A stretch of 50,494 nt of DNA, from positions 1 through 50,494 of the forward strand of contig NKPT01000021.1 of the NCBI GenBank assembly GCA_002254845.1. The letters run 5' to 3'. The DNA is from Chloracidobacterium sp. CP2_5A. GTDB taxonomy: Bacteria; Acidobacteriota; Blastocatellia; Chloracidobacteriales; Chloracidobacteriaceae. Made by a program: the position numbers and the translations under genes. The notes beneath the pieces are model-generated. The model was not told the origin of the DNA. It searched no databases and worked only from the letters and a program-made list of their open reading frames with translations. Shown piece after piece: positions 17,165 to 25,513 of the stretch. The first letter of the stretch is position 1; every line of letters begins with the position of its first letter.

Positions 17165-17755
17165 TTATGCGCTGTCGCTCGGGCTGAAGCGTTGCCGATG
17201 AAGGCGCCACTCGGCGCGCGACTGACCCCAGATTTCGACTGGCTCCTGGTGATATGGCTCCGGCAGGCGTCCCATCCCGCGGCGGCGCGCGCCGAGACGC
17301 TCAGCGACTCGTTGCGAGGCAAGGTTATCCGGCGCGATGCAGTGGATGACCTCATCCCAGCCAAGCGTGTCAAAGGCGTAATCAAGGCAGGCGGCGGCGG
17401 CTTCGGTAGCGTAGCCCCGTCCCCACGCATCGCGGTGCAGCGCCCAGCCGACCTCCGCCCCGGGCCAGCCGTAGGGATGCCACGGTCCAATCCGTCCCAC
17501 CCAGCGGCCGGTCGCCCGCTCCAGCGCGGAGAACATAGCGACGCCAGTCAGAGCCCACGCGCCGGCCATGCTCATGAGCGCGCGCCAGGCGACAGCCGGA
17601 GGCTGCGCGCCGCCGATGTGCCGAGCGACCTCCGCATCAGCCATCATTTCGGCCCAGCGGGGAAAGTCGCTCAGCGCCGGCGGACGAAGAATCAGCCGCG
17701 CTGTGGTCAGCGCAGGCGATTGAAGCCGCGACTGGAAGTCGTCAGACAAGCTCAC
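17165..17755 (-). CDS. GNAT acetyltransferase, RimJ/RimL type
   Basis: 196 residues from GTG 17755, chosen because AAGAAGG lies 8 nt upstream. An ATG-started frame from 17881 would overlap the neighbouring gene and adds a low-complexity leader. The domain shows TTARLILRPPALSDFPRWAEM at the start, GRIGPWHPYG, EVGWALHRDAWGRGYATEA (acetyl-CoA loop R-x-x-G-x-G/A) and NLASQRVAERLGARRRGMGR. RimJ/RimL-type enzymes acetylate N-termini of ribosomal or other proteins or small amines. A 16-bp tandem duplication lies just upstream of the ribosome site. Confidence 0.8.
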   Translation of the reverse strand: MSLSDDFQSRLQSPALTTARLILRPPALSDFPRWAEMMADAEVARHIGGAQPPAVAWRALMSMAGAWALTGVAMFSALERATGRWVGRIGPWHPYGWPGAEVGWALHRDAWGRGYATEAAAACLDYAFDTLGWDEVIHCIAPDNLASQRVAERLGARRRGMGRLPEPYHQEPVEIWGQSRAEWRLHRQRFSPSDSA

Positions 17756-17771
17756 GCTTTTTACCTTCTTA

Positions 17772-17803
17772 CTTTCTTGCCTTTGCGCTTTCTTGCCTTT
17801 GCG
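17772..17803. repeat. 16-bp tandem duplication upstream of the GNAT gene
   Basis: CTTTCTTGCCTTTGCG occurs twice in tandem (17772-17787 and 17788-17803), in the leader of the RimJ/RimL-type gene on the minus strand. Confidence 0.9.
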
Positions 17804-17852
17804 AGGGTGGCTGGCGTCGCGCCAAGCTCCCGGGCGACGCCTCCACCGGCGG

Positions 17853-18296
17853 CTACAGCGCGCCGTTTCGCCAGTCGCCATCGACCTGCCGCCACTTGAC
17901 CGAGTCGAGCCGCCACCGTCCGCCCTGGCGGAGCAAGACGTACCGCCGGCGGCTTTGAAATCCCGTATTCCGTTGCGTCTCTACCACGGCCCGGCGGGAT
18001 GACTCGATAGCGACGCCCAGAATGGTCTCCTGGTCAGGCTGATACTCTGGCGGCCGGCTAAACGAGCCGCGGCGGCCGTAGGGCCTCGCCTTGGGCGTGC
18101 AAAATTGAGCGAACACGGCGTCCTGTCCGGCTTGGATGCCGTACTTCTCAAGAAAGCCATTCTCGCCCGCCCGCTTGGCCTCATCCATCGCTGCCGCTGC
18201 GGACAGCTCCCAAGCGTGCATGGCGGCTATGAAGTCCCGAACAACGGCCGCCGGATCGTCGTCCGCCGGCTTTGCCTCGCCGCTACCTTTTCTCAT
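17853..18296 (-). CDS. NTF2-fold immunity-type protein
   Basis: 147 residues from ATG 18296, preceded by GGGAG. It shows AAVVRDFIAAMHAWE, FCTPKARPYGRRGSFSRPPE, then IESSRRAVVETQR and YVLLRQGGRWRLDSVKW. This resembles the NTF2-fold immunity protein family that neutralises polymorphic toxins. The start overlaps the end of the broken glyoxalase-family gene by 14 bp, suggesting the two were translationally coupled. No toxin gene is visible nearby, so it may be an orphan or used otherwise. The frame open upstream of 18296 is the out-of-frame shadow of that pseudogene. Confidence 0.65.
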   Translation of the reverse strand: MRKGSGEAKPADDDPAAVVRDFIAAMHAWELSAAAAMDEAKRAGENGFLEKYGIQAGQDAVFAQFCTPKARPYGRRGSFSRPPEYQPDQETILGVAIESSRRAVVETQRNTGFQSRRRYVLLRQGGRWRLDSVKWRQVDGDWRNGAL

Positions 18297-18644
18297 CGCT
18301 CCCGCCTCGTTCAAAGAAAAAAATCCCGCTCCCGTCCCTGTCAAGCGCAGCAAACGCTCTCGCGCCCCAGGGTTTTTCCTCCAGCGTTCCTTTTGGATGG
18401 ATAACGCCCGCGTGGCGACATTCCTCATAGAGAGCTTCAATGTTATCCACCGCCACTCTGCAAGCGGTATTCCCGGCTATGTTCTTGTCCGGGCAGGCTC
18501 ATAGGCGGATTTCTACCGCATCGCGCCGAATGGCGGCGTAATCGCCATATTGAAAAGCTCTGTAAATCCCAGCTTTTTCTTATAAAACTCAAGCGAAGCC
18601 ACTACCTCGGCAGCGGGAAATTTTGGCACAGCGTATGTGAGCAT
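18283..18644 (-). pseudogene. Glyoxalase/bleomycin-resistance (VOC) family gene, broken by a frameshift and a TGA
   Basis: Start ATG 18644 has GGGAGAGG upstream. The first frame reads YAVPKFPAAEVVASLEFYKK and LGFTEL, then shifts at a T-run (18553-18556). Restoring one T gives FQYGDYAAIRRDAVEIRL. A TGA at 18501-18499 then sits where this family usually has Trp (FWAC/LWAC). After it the same frame continues ACPDKNIAGNTACRVAVDN, EALYEECRHAGVIHPKGTLE, EKPWGARAFAALDRDGSG and IFFFERG to a TAG at 18283. The repaired protein would be about 120 residues, the normal VOC length. VOC proteins are metal-dependent isomerases/dioxygenases or drug-binding proteins. A sequencing error cannot be excluded for the frameshift. 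Confidence 0.85.
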
Positions 18645-18769
18645 CGCCTCTCCCTTTGTGCAAATAACTTGTGTGAAAATAAACAAAGCCGCGCTCGGCG
18701 CAGCCCGGGCGTGGATGATAAAAGGCTATCTGGAGGGGAGTCCGGCTAGCGCCTTATGTTGCCCGTCGC

Positions 18770-19309
18770 CTACCACACCTCTCCTTCCCGCCACTCGACC
18801 GTTAGCAAAGCGTTGAGGTCGAGCGCTGGCGTACCCGACAGCCGGTAGATCATCACTTCCTCCCCCGGCGTCGGCAACAGCCCTTCCTTAGCGCGCGCGG
18901 CCAGCGGCCCGCGCCACAGCTCCCACCCGAGTCGCTCGTAGAACCTGACATCAGACGGCGACAATGCCCCGATCTCGAACCCGTCAAGGCATCTCGTCAG
19001 TCGCTGCATCACCGCCGAGGCATACCCCCGCCGCTGATGCTTTGGCGCGGTTGCCACCGCTTCCACGTAGGCGGTTCGTAAGATTCTGTCTTCCTCGATT
19101 TGCAGCCAGCGCGTTACCCATGCAGCGTGGCTGACGAGTGTGCCGGAGTGTCGCGCCAACAGGTGCACGGGGTTCGGTAAAAGGTCCAAGTAGTAGAGAA
19201 AATCCTCTTCATAGGCAGCCGAACACAAGTCTATGATCTCCTGACGCGAAGACGCGGCAAGGCTACCGGATGGGACAACCTCGAATGTAAGCTCGCTTTG
19301 CGCGTTCAT
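18770..19309 (-). CDS. GNAT acetyltransferase resembling aminoglycoside 2'-N-acetyltransferase
   Basis: 179 residues. It has DLCSAAYEEDF near the N-terminus, TAYVEAVATAPKHQRRGYAS (strand 4 plus the acetyl-CoA loop Q/R-x-x-G-x-A), and FEIGALSPSDVRFYERLGWE followed by LWRGP and TPGEEVMIYRL. The order and wording (YVEAV...RRG, GALS, YE..GW..WRGP, TPE/G) parallel AAC(2')-I enzymes. Whether it modifies aminoglycosides or another amine cannot be told. ATG 19309 lacks a clear ribosome site. The 125 bp between it and the VOC pseudogene start shows nothing recognisable. Confidence 0.6.
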   Translation of the reverse strand: MNAQSELTFEVVPSGSLAASSRQEIIDLCSAAYEEDFLYYLDLLPNPVHLLARHSGTLVSHAAWVTRWLQIEEDRILRTAYVEAVATAPKHQRRGYASAVMQRLTRCLDGFEIGALSPSDVRFYERLGWELWRGPLAARAKEGLLPTPGEEVMIYRLSGTPALDLNALLTVEWREGEVW

Positions 19310-19433
19310 AGCAGAGGAGACGCCGACAATGGGGATTCGAGCAAAGGGATTTTAAGAAGCATCATAACGATGCGCCACGCCCAGGATTGGATCGCTGGCA
19401 GCCGCGTCAAGCGTCCGCGCGAGCCAAGCGAAG

Positions 19434-19640
19434 CTAGCGGACCCGCGCCACCGCGGCCATCGCCGTCAGGATAGCTAACGCCGTCAGAAACGAAGCCAAG
19501 CTCGCGTCTCCATAGGCGATGACGCCGCCGGTCGGGAGCGCGCCAATCAGCGGATTGAAGACGAGCGAGCCGGCGGCCTGGGCGGCGCGCCCTCCGTAGC
19601 GCTGAGTTGGCAGTAGCGTGGTTCCCCCACCGCCGGCGCG
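19434..19640 (-). pseudogene. Possible 3' remnant of a membrane-protein gene
   Basis: Between the acetyltransferase and the tRNA, a minus-strand frame ending at 19434 reads like two hydrophobic segments (AAGSLVFNPLIGALPTGG and LASFLTALAILTAMAAV) ending in Arg-rich VARVR. It has no start codon of its own: further upstream the frame runs through the tRNA gene and cannot be real there. It may be the tail of a transporter gene cut at the tRNA. The rest of 19310-19703 holds nothing I can support. Confidence 0.25.
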
Positions 19641-19703
19641 CTTGCAAGTCTCTTGACAGTCCGCGACCAAGCGCCCAATACTGGCGCAAGTTACCGGTCG
19701 CGT

Positions 19704-19793
19704 GGAGAAGTCGCATAGTGGCCTAGTGCGCTGGTTTGCTAAACCAGTGTACGCGAAAGCGTACCGAGGGTTCGAATCCCTCCTTCTCCGCCA
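19704..19793 (+). tRNA. tRNA-Ser (GCT)
   Basis: A complete cloverleaf is visible. The acceptor stem pairs GGAGAAG (19704-19710) with CTTCTCC (19783-19789), followed by discriminator G and encoded CCA (19791-19793). The anticodon stem CTGGT/ACCAG encloses TTGCTAA, with anticodon GCT at 19738-19740. A long variable arm TACGC-GAAA-GCGTA marks a class II tRNA. The T arm is GAGGG-TTCGAAT-CCCTC. It reads AGC/AGU serine codons. Confidence 0.97.
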
Positions 19794-19892
19794 TTTCGCC
19801 CTTGCCCGTCCCTTTGATTGATTTCCTCCTCGCGCCAAGGTTCTCCGCCGGGGATTTAATCCGCTTGGCTTCCCAGGGCAAGACGCCTGCCG

Positions 19893-20294
19893 ATGAAAAA
19901 CGCCAGCCTCCTTGCGCCTGCCTTGATTTTTCTGATGGCTTCTCCCGGTTGGGGGCAGAAGCGGGTCAAGTTTCCGCCCGGACGAACATCGGTCACCCTG
20001 AAAGGGCGGACAACCGGCGGTCCGAGCGAAAGCGGCGGGATAAATCCGGTCGCTTACGGCTTGCGCGCCCGGCAGTGACAGACGATGACCTTGCGACGGA
20101 CTTCATCCTGCAAGAGTGCCGTCTTCGGCGTCTATGCGCCAGGCATGGAACTCATTGAAGGCGCGCAGCAAGTGACGGCCTGGAGCGGGCGGCTGCCGGC
20201 GACGGGCGATTACGAGATCATCGCGTACCCGGAAGACGGGCGATCCAACGCCGCCTTCGCGCTTGAAATTGCCATTCGAGTGAAATCGCCCTGA
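19893..20294 (+). pseudogene. Secreted-protein gene interrupted by an in-frame TGA
   Basis: The N-terminal part has a signal peptide (MKNASLLAPALIFLMASPGW, cleavage near GWGQ) and a short segment KRVKFPPGRTSVTLKGRTTG, ending ...YGLRARQ at a TGA (20076-20078). The same frame continues QTMTLRRTSSCKSAVFGVYA and WSGRLPATGDYEIIAYPEDG to a stop at 20294. Together they give one ~133-residue protein resembling small periplasmic proteins with an 'ARAGQTM' turn, so TGA probably replaces a GGA glycine codon. Translation could restart at ATG 20085, but that product would lack a signal peptide. Confidence 0.7.
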
Positions 20295-20375
20295 GGTCAG
20301 GCGGGCAAAGCGCTGCGCATCCGCTTTCGCCAACCCTCGGTCTCGCTCGTCCCAATTGCTCGCCTTGACAACGCA

Positions 20376-23093
20376 ATGAAGCCTTTCAGCCTATTTTCGC
20401 TTTTCCTCTTTAGCAGCCTGTGGCTTGCCACGGCCGGGGCGACAGAGTCAGCCATTTTGACCGGTCGAGTGCGGAATGTGTCGGGCGCGCCCGTCGCCGA
20501 CGCGCGGCTGGCGCTGCTCACGGCGCGCCAAACGGTCGCTGCCGTCGCGACCAGCGCGGCCGACGGCGGCTATCGCTTTGACGACCTCGCGCCGGGCGCT
20601 TATGAGCTTGCCGTTACGGCCGCCGACGGGTTGGCGGCGCGGCTGGCGGTGTCGCTGGTCGCGGGCGTCGAGACAAGCCGCGATGTCGTCGTCGCGATGT
20701 CGCCGGTCGCCGAAACCGTGACGGTGACGGCCGAAGTCGGCCTGGTTCAGGATAAGGATGAGCTTGGGCAAATCGTGACGGTCATCCCGCGGGCGCGCCT
20801 GCGCGAGCGCGCCATAAGCGGGCTTTCAGAAGCTTTTGCCGAGGAAGTCGGGCTCTCTGTCCAGCAGACCAGCCCGACGCTGGGCGGCGTGTTTATCCGT
20901 GGGCTCGTCGCCAGTCGGGTGTCGGTTTTCGTGGACGGCGTCCGCTACACGACCGGCGCGCAGCGCGGCGGCATCAGCACGTTTTTCAACCTGCTGGAGC
21001 CGAGCGGCTTGCGCGGCGTCGAAGTCTTGCATGGGCCGCAAGGGGCGCAGTACGGCAGCGACAGCCTCGGCGGGAGCGTTCAGTTGCTCACGGCGACCGC
21101 GCCGCTGACGGCATCCGGTCTTGAATTTCACGGCGAAAGCTCGGCATTTGGGTCGAGCGCCTTCGCCGGCTTCGGGAACGCCGTCCGCCTTGCCGTCGGG
21201 ACGCCGCGCTTCGGGTCGGTCATCAACCTGGCTGGACGGCGCATCAACACGCTGCGCGCCGGCGGCGGGATTGACTCGCGGGCGGCCGTGGCGCGCTTTT
21301 TCGATTTGCCGTCCAGCCGTTTTTACGGCGAGCGCCAGCCGGACACAGCGTTCACGGCATACGCCGGCAGCCTCAAAGCCGTGGCGACGCTGGCCGCGGG
21401 CCGCCAGTTGGTCTTTCATTACCAGCGCGGGCAACAAGACGGCGGCAAGCGGTCGGATCAACTGCTAGGCGGCGACGGCAACCTCGTCGCCAAGCTCGGC
21501 AATTTGATGCTCGACTTTGGTTATCTGCGCTACGATGGGCAGCGCGTCGGCTGGCTGGACAGCCTCACGGTCACGGGCAGCTTCAACGTCCAGCGCGAGG
21601 AGCGCGTCAATCAGGGCGGGCAGGGCAATCCGACGGCGCTGATTGGCGCGCAGTACGAGCGGGCGCGGTCGGTCGGCGTCTCGCTCTGGGGCTCGAAGTC
21701 GCTGCCGGGCGGGCATACGCTGCTGGGCGGCGCGGATTTCTACCGCGACGCCCTGCGGGCGCGCGCCTTTGACGCCAACCCGACGACGGGCGCCGCCGCC
21801 GCCCGCCCTCGCGTCCCCAACGGGGCGTATTTCAACAACTACGGCTTTTTCCTGCAGGATGCATGGGATGCCGCGCCCAATCGGTTGCGTCTGTCGGCGA
21901 GCCTGCGGTACGGCGTGGCAGCGTACCGCGCGCGGGCGCGCGACAACGCCCTTGTCGGCGGCCGGGCCGTCGTTGAAGACGACGCCGTTCGCGTCTCCGC
22001 TTGGACTTTCCGCGTCAGCGGAGCCTGGCAGCTGGGACGCGGATTCGTCCTGGCTGGCAACGCGGCGCGCGGCTTTCGCCCGCCGAATATGACGGATTTA
22101 GGCTCGCTCGGCTTGCAGGGCAACGGCGTTTATGAGGTCGCCGCCCCGGCCGTCGCCGGGCGGAACGCCTTCATCGGCACGACCGCCGACGCCACGGCCG
22201 TCTCGACAGGGCTGCCCGTCAAGCAGGTTATTCCCGAAAGCAGCCTGAGCTACGAGGGGAGTCTGCGCTATCGGAACGGCTGGGTGGACGCCGACGTTAC
22301 GGTCTTTGTCACCAACGTCAACGACCTGCTGACGACGCAGACGCTGATTTTGCCGCCGGGCGCGGTCGGGACGCGCCTTGGAACGGAAATCATCACGGCG
22401 CAGTTGCCGACCGGCGCGGTGTTCGTCGCGTCGGCCGCGAGTCCGGCGCGGGTCCGGGCGAACTTCACGGACGCGCGGATCTACGGCGTGGAAAGCTCAG
22501 CGGGCGTCAAGCTGACGGAAAGCTGGTCGCTCGGCGGCAATTTCACGTGGTTGCAGGCGGAAGACCGCGCGACGGGGCTGCCCCCGGATGTTGAGGGCGG
22601 GACGCCGCCGCCGCAGGGCGCGCTTCGCCTGCGCTATCAGCTGCCGGGCCGGAGGTGGTGGGCGGAAGGCGTCGCCGCCGCCGCGCATCGGCAAACCCGG
22701 TTGTCGTCGCTCAACCTGGATGACCGACGAATTGGCGCGGCGCGGACGCGGACGCAGATTCAGAACTTTTTCCGGCGCGGCGCGACCGTCCGGGGTTTCG
22801 TTGAGGCGGGTCTCGACGGGCGCTTTGGCACGGCGGATGACCGCCTGCGGCTGACCGGGGAAACGCTGGCGCAAATCCAAGCGCGCGTTTTAGGGATGGC
22901 GACGAGCGCCCCGATGTTTCCGGCGTTGCCGGGCTGGATGACGCTCAGCCTGCGCGGCGGGTATCGGTTCGGCGAGCGGCATGACCTGTTGGTCGCGCTC
23001 GATAACCTCTTGGATCAAAACTACCGAGCAATTTCATCGGGCATCGACGCGCCGGGGCGCAATCTGACCGTCCGCTACACGGTGCGGTTCTAG
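20376..23093 (+). CDS. TonB-dependent outer-membrane receptor with carboxypeptidase-regulatory-like N-terminus
   Basis: 905 residues. A signal peptide (to about residue 23) is followed by a carboxypeptidase-regulatory-like Ig domain (ILTGRVRNVSGAPVADARLA to about 110). A plug domain follows (VFIRGLVASRVSVFVDGVRY, VEVLHGPQGAQYGSDSLGGS), then a 22-strand barrel ending VALDNLLDQNYRAISSGIDA and a C-terminal VRYTVRF. Such receptors import siderophores, cobalamin, sugars or peptides with TonB energy. The substrate is not evident and no TonB or ABC genes are adjacent. Confidence 0.9.
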   Translation: MKPFSLFSLFLFSSLWLATAGATESAILTGRVRNVSGAPVADARLALLTARQTVAAVATSAADGGYRFDDLAPGAYELAVTAADGLAARLAVSLVAGVETSRDVVVAMSPVAETVTVTAEVGLVQDKDELGQIVTVIPRARLRERAISGLSEAFAEEVGLSVQQTSPTLGGVFIRGLVASRVSVFVDGVRYTTGAQRGGISTFFNLLEPSGLRGVEVLHGPQGAQYGSDSLGGSVQLLTATAPLTASGLEFHGESSAFGSSAFAGFGNAVRLAVGTPRFGSVINLAGRRINTLRAGGGIDSRAAVARFFDLPSSRFYGERQPDTAFTAYAGSLKAVATLAAGRQLVFHYQRGQQDGGKRSDQLLGGDGNLVAKLGNLMLDFGYLRYDGQRVGWLDSLTVTGSFNVQREERVNQGGQGNPTALIGAQYERARSVGVSLWGSKSLPGGHTLLGGADFYRDALRARAFDANPTTGAAAARPRVPNGAYFNNYGFFLQDAWDAAPNRLRLSASLRYGVAAYRARARDNALVGGRAVVEDDAVRVSAWTFRVSGAWQLGRGFVLAGNAARGFRPPNMTDLGSLGLQGNGVYEVAAPAVAGRNAFIGTTADATAVSTGLPVKQVIPESSLSYEGSLRYRNGWVDADVTVFVTNVNDLLTTQTLILPPGAVGTRLGTEIITAQLPTGAVFVASAASPARVRANFTDARIYGVESSAGVKLTESWSLGGNFTWLQAEDRATGLPPDVEGGTPPPQGALRLRYQLPGRRWWAEGVAAAAHRQTRLSSLNLDDRRIGAARTRTQIQNFFRRGATVRGFVEAGLDGRFGTADDRLRLTGETLAQIQARVLGMATSAPMFPALPGWMTLSLRGGYRFGERHDLLVALDNLLDQNYRAISSGIDAPGRNLTVRYTVRF

Positions 23094-23206
23094 CTTTCCC
23101 CGCTCCCGCGCCTGCGCCGCGCTTGAAACTGGCGCGCAGCTTCGACAAAACCGCGTCGGCTGTGGAATTATACCCCCGTCAACCTTGCGGATGGTGATCA
23201 CTGTCT

Positions 23207-23905
23207 ATGAGTCAATCACTGCCCATCCTTGAAGGCACGAAGCGGATTCCGATCTTTCCGCTTCCGGTGGCGCTGTTCCCGGGAACGATGCTGCCGCTGC
23301 ATATCTTCGAGGAGCGGTACAAAGCCATGATGCGCGACTGCCTGGCTGGGGAAAGGATTTTCGGAGTGACCTTTGTCATGGGGCGCGAAGGGTTTCCGCC
23401 GCCGGTTGGGCGGGTTGGCTGCGCCGCTTTCATTGTCGCCACCGTCCCGCTGGAAGGGGGGCGAATGAACATTCTCACCACCGGGCTTACGCGCTACCAT
23501 GCGCTGGAATACTTCCAAGAAGAGCCATATCTAGAAGGGCTGGTGACCTTCTTTGCCGACCAGCCGGCGCGCGCGGACCTCACGGAAGTCGCCAACGCCG
23601 TGCGCTCGACCTTCCGGCGCACCATCAAGGCGATTCGCGCCGTGAGCCGCGAGGACGACAACTTTCCTGATGAGTTGCCCGACGATCCGCAAGCTTTATC
23701 TTTCCTGGTGGCTTCGCTGTTGCAGATGAGCGACGAGCAAAAGATGACGCTCCTAGAGCTAACTGACACGGGCGAGCGGCTGGAGCGGTTGCGTCGGCTG
23801 TTGATCCCGGCGGTCGAGAAGTATGAGTTGCGCGCGGCGGTCAACGAGCTTGCCAAAACGAACGGGCATGGGCCTCGCGGGACGCTTGAGCGCCTTGACC
23901 CGTGA
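23207..23905 (+). CDS. LON N-terminal (substrate-binding) domain protein
   Basis: 232 residues. It opens IPIFPLPVALFPGTMLPLHI and continues FEERYKAMMRDCLAGERIFG, the standard start of a LON substrate-binding domain, then VGCAAFIVATVPLEGGRMNI and RYHALEYFQEEPYLEG. There is no AAA+ or protease domain, so it is a stand-alone member of unknown role, possibly a substrate adaptor. A helical C-terminus follows. Its 3' end overlaps the next gene's start by 38 bp, implying joint translation. Confidence 0.85.
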   Translation: MSQSLPILEGTKRIPIFPLPVALFPGTMLPLHIFEERYKAMMRDCLAGERIFGVTFVMGREGFPPPVGRVGCAAFIVATVPLEGGRMNILTTGLTRYHALEYFQEEPYLEGLVTFFADQPARADLTEVANAVRSTFRRTIKAIRAVSREDDNFPDELPDDPQALSFLVASLLQMSDEQKMTLLELTDTGERLERLRRLLIPAVEKYELRAAVNELAKTNGHGPRGTLERLDP

Positions 23906-24938
23906 CGCCTTGCTGAGGCGATTATCCCGCCTTGCCCGTCGCGCGGCGGCGCGCGCGCTGTGGGCGACGGCTTGGTGGGGGCTTGGCGCATGGGCGCCAA
24001 GCCCCTGCGCCCAGGAGCGCCCGGCCATCCCTGAAGATACGCTCGTGACCCTGCGCGCGCAGCAGGTGCTAGTCCCCTTCACGGTGACGGATCGCCTGAA
24101 CCGCCCTGTCACCGAGCTTGCCGCGGATGATGTCAAGCTCTTTGAAGACAACATCGAGCAGGAGATCGTCGCGCTCCGGCGCGCGCCCAGCTTGCCCGTC
24201 ACGGTCGTGATCGCGCTTGACTGTAGCGGCAGCATGGCGCGCCGTCTGCCGTTGGCGAAGCGGGCCACGCTGGCGTTTCTGGAGCGCCTCCTGCGCTTGC
24301 CGCAGGATCGAGCGGCGCTCATCGCCTGTCAGCAGGACCTCCTGCTGGCGCAGCCGCTGACCGGCGAGCTGGCGGCGTTTCGGCAATCGCTGGCGACGCT
24401 GGACGAGCGATTGCCAACGCCCCTTGGGCGGGTGTCGCCCTTTGAGCCAGCGAAAGCCGCGCCGCCCGGAACCGCCCTGTATGCAGCTATCTACGCCGCA
24501 ATTGACCTGCTGGCGACCGGGGGCGGCGAGGATGGCCGAAGGCGCATCGTGGTGGTCGTCAGCGATGGGTTTGATAGCGAGGGGATTATCCGGGCGGGCG
24601 AGGTGATTGAGCGCGCTTGGCGCAGCGGCGCGAGCATCTACGCGCTGGGGATTGGGCAGCCCGACCTGACGGCCGCCGATGCCAGCCAAACGGTCAATCG
24701 GACGGAGCTTGAGCGCCTGTGCGCGTCAACCGGCGGGCAGGCGTTTTTCCCGCGGCTTGACCGCGAGTTTTTTACGGCCTTTGATCAAATTGACACGGAT
24801 TTGCGGCAGTGCTTCGTCCTGGCGTACACGCCGACGAGCGAATCCGCCGCGTTTCGCGCCATTCGCATTGAAGTGCCGCGCCATCCCGACTGGAAGACGC
24901 GCCACCGCGCCGGCTACTACGCTAATCCCAGTGAGTGA
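23868..24938 (+). CDS. Secreted VWFA-related protein (acidobacterial type), second copy
   Basis: 356 residues from ATG 23868, inside the end of the LON-domain gene. A twin-basic, hydrophobic leader ends near APSPCAQ. A strand-rich segment (RAQQVLVPFTVTDRLNRPVT, ELAADDVKLFEDN) precedes a VWA domain with a metal site ALDCSGSM. In the metal-site Asp-x-Ser-x-Ser, Asp-Cys-Ser-Gly-Ser is intact. VVSDGFDSEG and LERLCASTGGQAFFP follow, then a C-terminal immunoglobulin-like end (LAYTPTSESAAFRAIRIEVP). It shares its plan with the protein at 10100-11098. An ATG at 23823 is also in frame. Confidence 0.8.
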   Translation: MGLAGRLSALTRDALLRRLSRLARRAAARALWATAWWGLGAWAPSPCAQERPAIPEDTLVTLRAQQVLVPFTVTDRLNRPVTELAADDVKLFEDNIEQEIVALRRAPSLPVTVVIALDCSGSMARRLPLAKRATLAFLERLLRLPQDRAALIACQQDLLLAQPLTGELAAFRQSLATLDERLPTPLGRVSPFEPAKAAPPGTALYAAIYAAIDLLATGGGEDGRRRIVVVVSDGFDSEGIIRAGEVIERAWRSGASIYALGIGQPDLTAADASQTVNRTELERLCASTGGQAFFPRLDREFFTAFDQIDTDLRQCFVLAYTPTSESAAFRAIRIEVPRHPDWKTRHRAGYYANPSE

Positions 24939-24947
24939 TCGCCCCCC

Positions 24948-25487
24948 ATGAAGGCTTGCTCGTTACATCCGTTTCGTTGGCTTGGCTTCGCCGTCCTGCG
25001 GTCTGCCGCTGTCGGCTGGGCTCTGCTCGTCCTAGGGGAGTCCAGCGGCTTTGGGCAGACTACTCGTCCGGCCGCCAAGCGCAAGGCGGCGCGACCGGCC
25101 GCGCCGGAGGGCCGTCCGCCAGGGCCGGTTGAGGCCGCGCCGCGCGTCTCGAAGGATAAGTATCCGCCGGTCGAGGCGCGCGTGGCCGCCTACCGCGAGC
25201 AGCTTGAGGCCAAAAAAATCAAGCGCGAAGACACGCAGCCTTATCTCGTCGCCAGCGTCGAGGTGCTTGGCATTTCCGAGACGGCGCGCGGCTATACGGC
25301 TTTTATTCGCGTCGAGGATGGAACGACGCTGGTCGTGCGCGCCGGCATGCGGTTTTACGATGGCGTGATTGAGCGCATCGAGCCGGGGCGGATTCTTTTT
25401 CGAACAAAGCGGCAGCTGGTCGAAAAACGCTACGGGCAGGCGATTGACGCCGAGAAGGCGGCGCCCGATCAGCCGCCGGAGTTGTAA
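24948..25487 (+). CDS. Secreted protein of unknown function
   Basis: 179 residues. A signal peptide-like start (to about residue 36) leads into an Ala/Pro/Lys/Arg-rich linker (37-75). A compact beta-rich end follows, with [40 protein letters not shown] and [20 protein letters not shown]. That end vaguely resembles the small beta domain of pilus-assembly PilP proteins, but I would not assign it. It starts 9 bp after the VWFA gene stop and ends 26 bp before glmS, so it is likely co-transcribed with both. Confidence 0.7.
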   Translation: MKACSLHPFRWLGFAVLRSAAVGWALLVLGESSGFGQTTRPAAKRKAARPAAPEGRPPGPVEAAPRVSKDKYPPVEARVAAYREQLEAKKIKREDTQPYLVASVEVLGISETARGYTAFIRVEDGTTLVVRAGMRFYDGVIERIEPGRILFRTKRQLVEKRYGQAIDAEKAAPDQPPEL

Positions 25488-25513
25488 CCTGTTTTGGAAA
25501 AGGGACGCCATCT

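Noticed and set aside
19434-19838. Minus-strand frame with an RDSNPR segment running across the tRNA
   Set aside because: That segment is the familiar false translation of a tRNA-Ser gene; only the part beyond the tRNA might be a gene remnant.
18499-20078. TGA read as an amino acid (selenocysteine or code change)
   Set aside because: Other genes here end in TGA, no selenocysteine element is visible, and the expected residues differ (Trp and Gly). Nonsense mutation is simpler.
25488-25513. glmS riboswitch/ribozyme
   Set aside because: Only 26 bp separate the preceding gene from glmS, far too short for the ribozyme.
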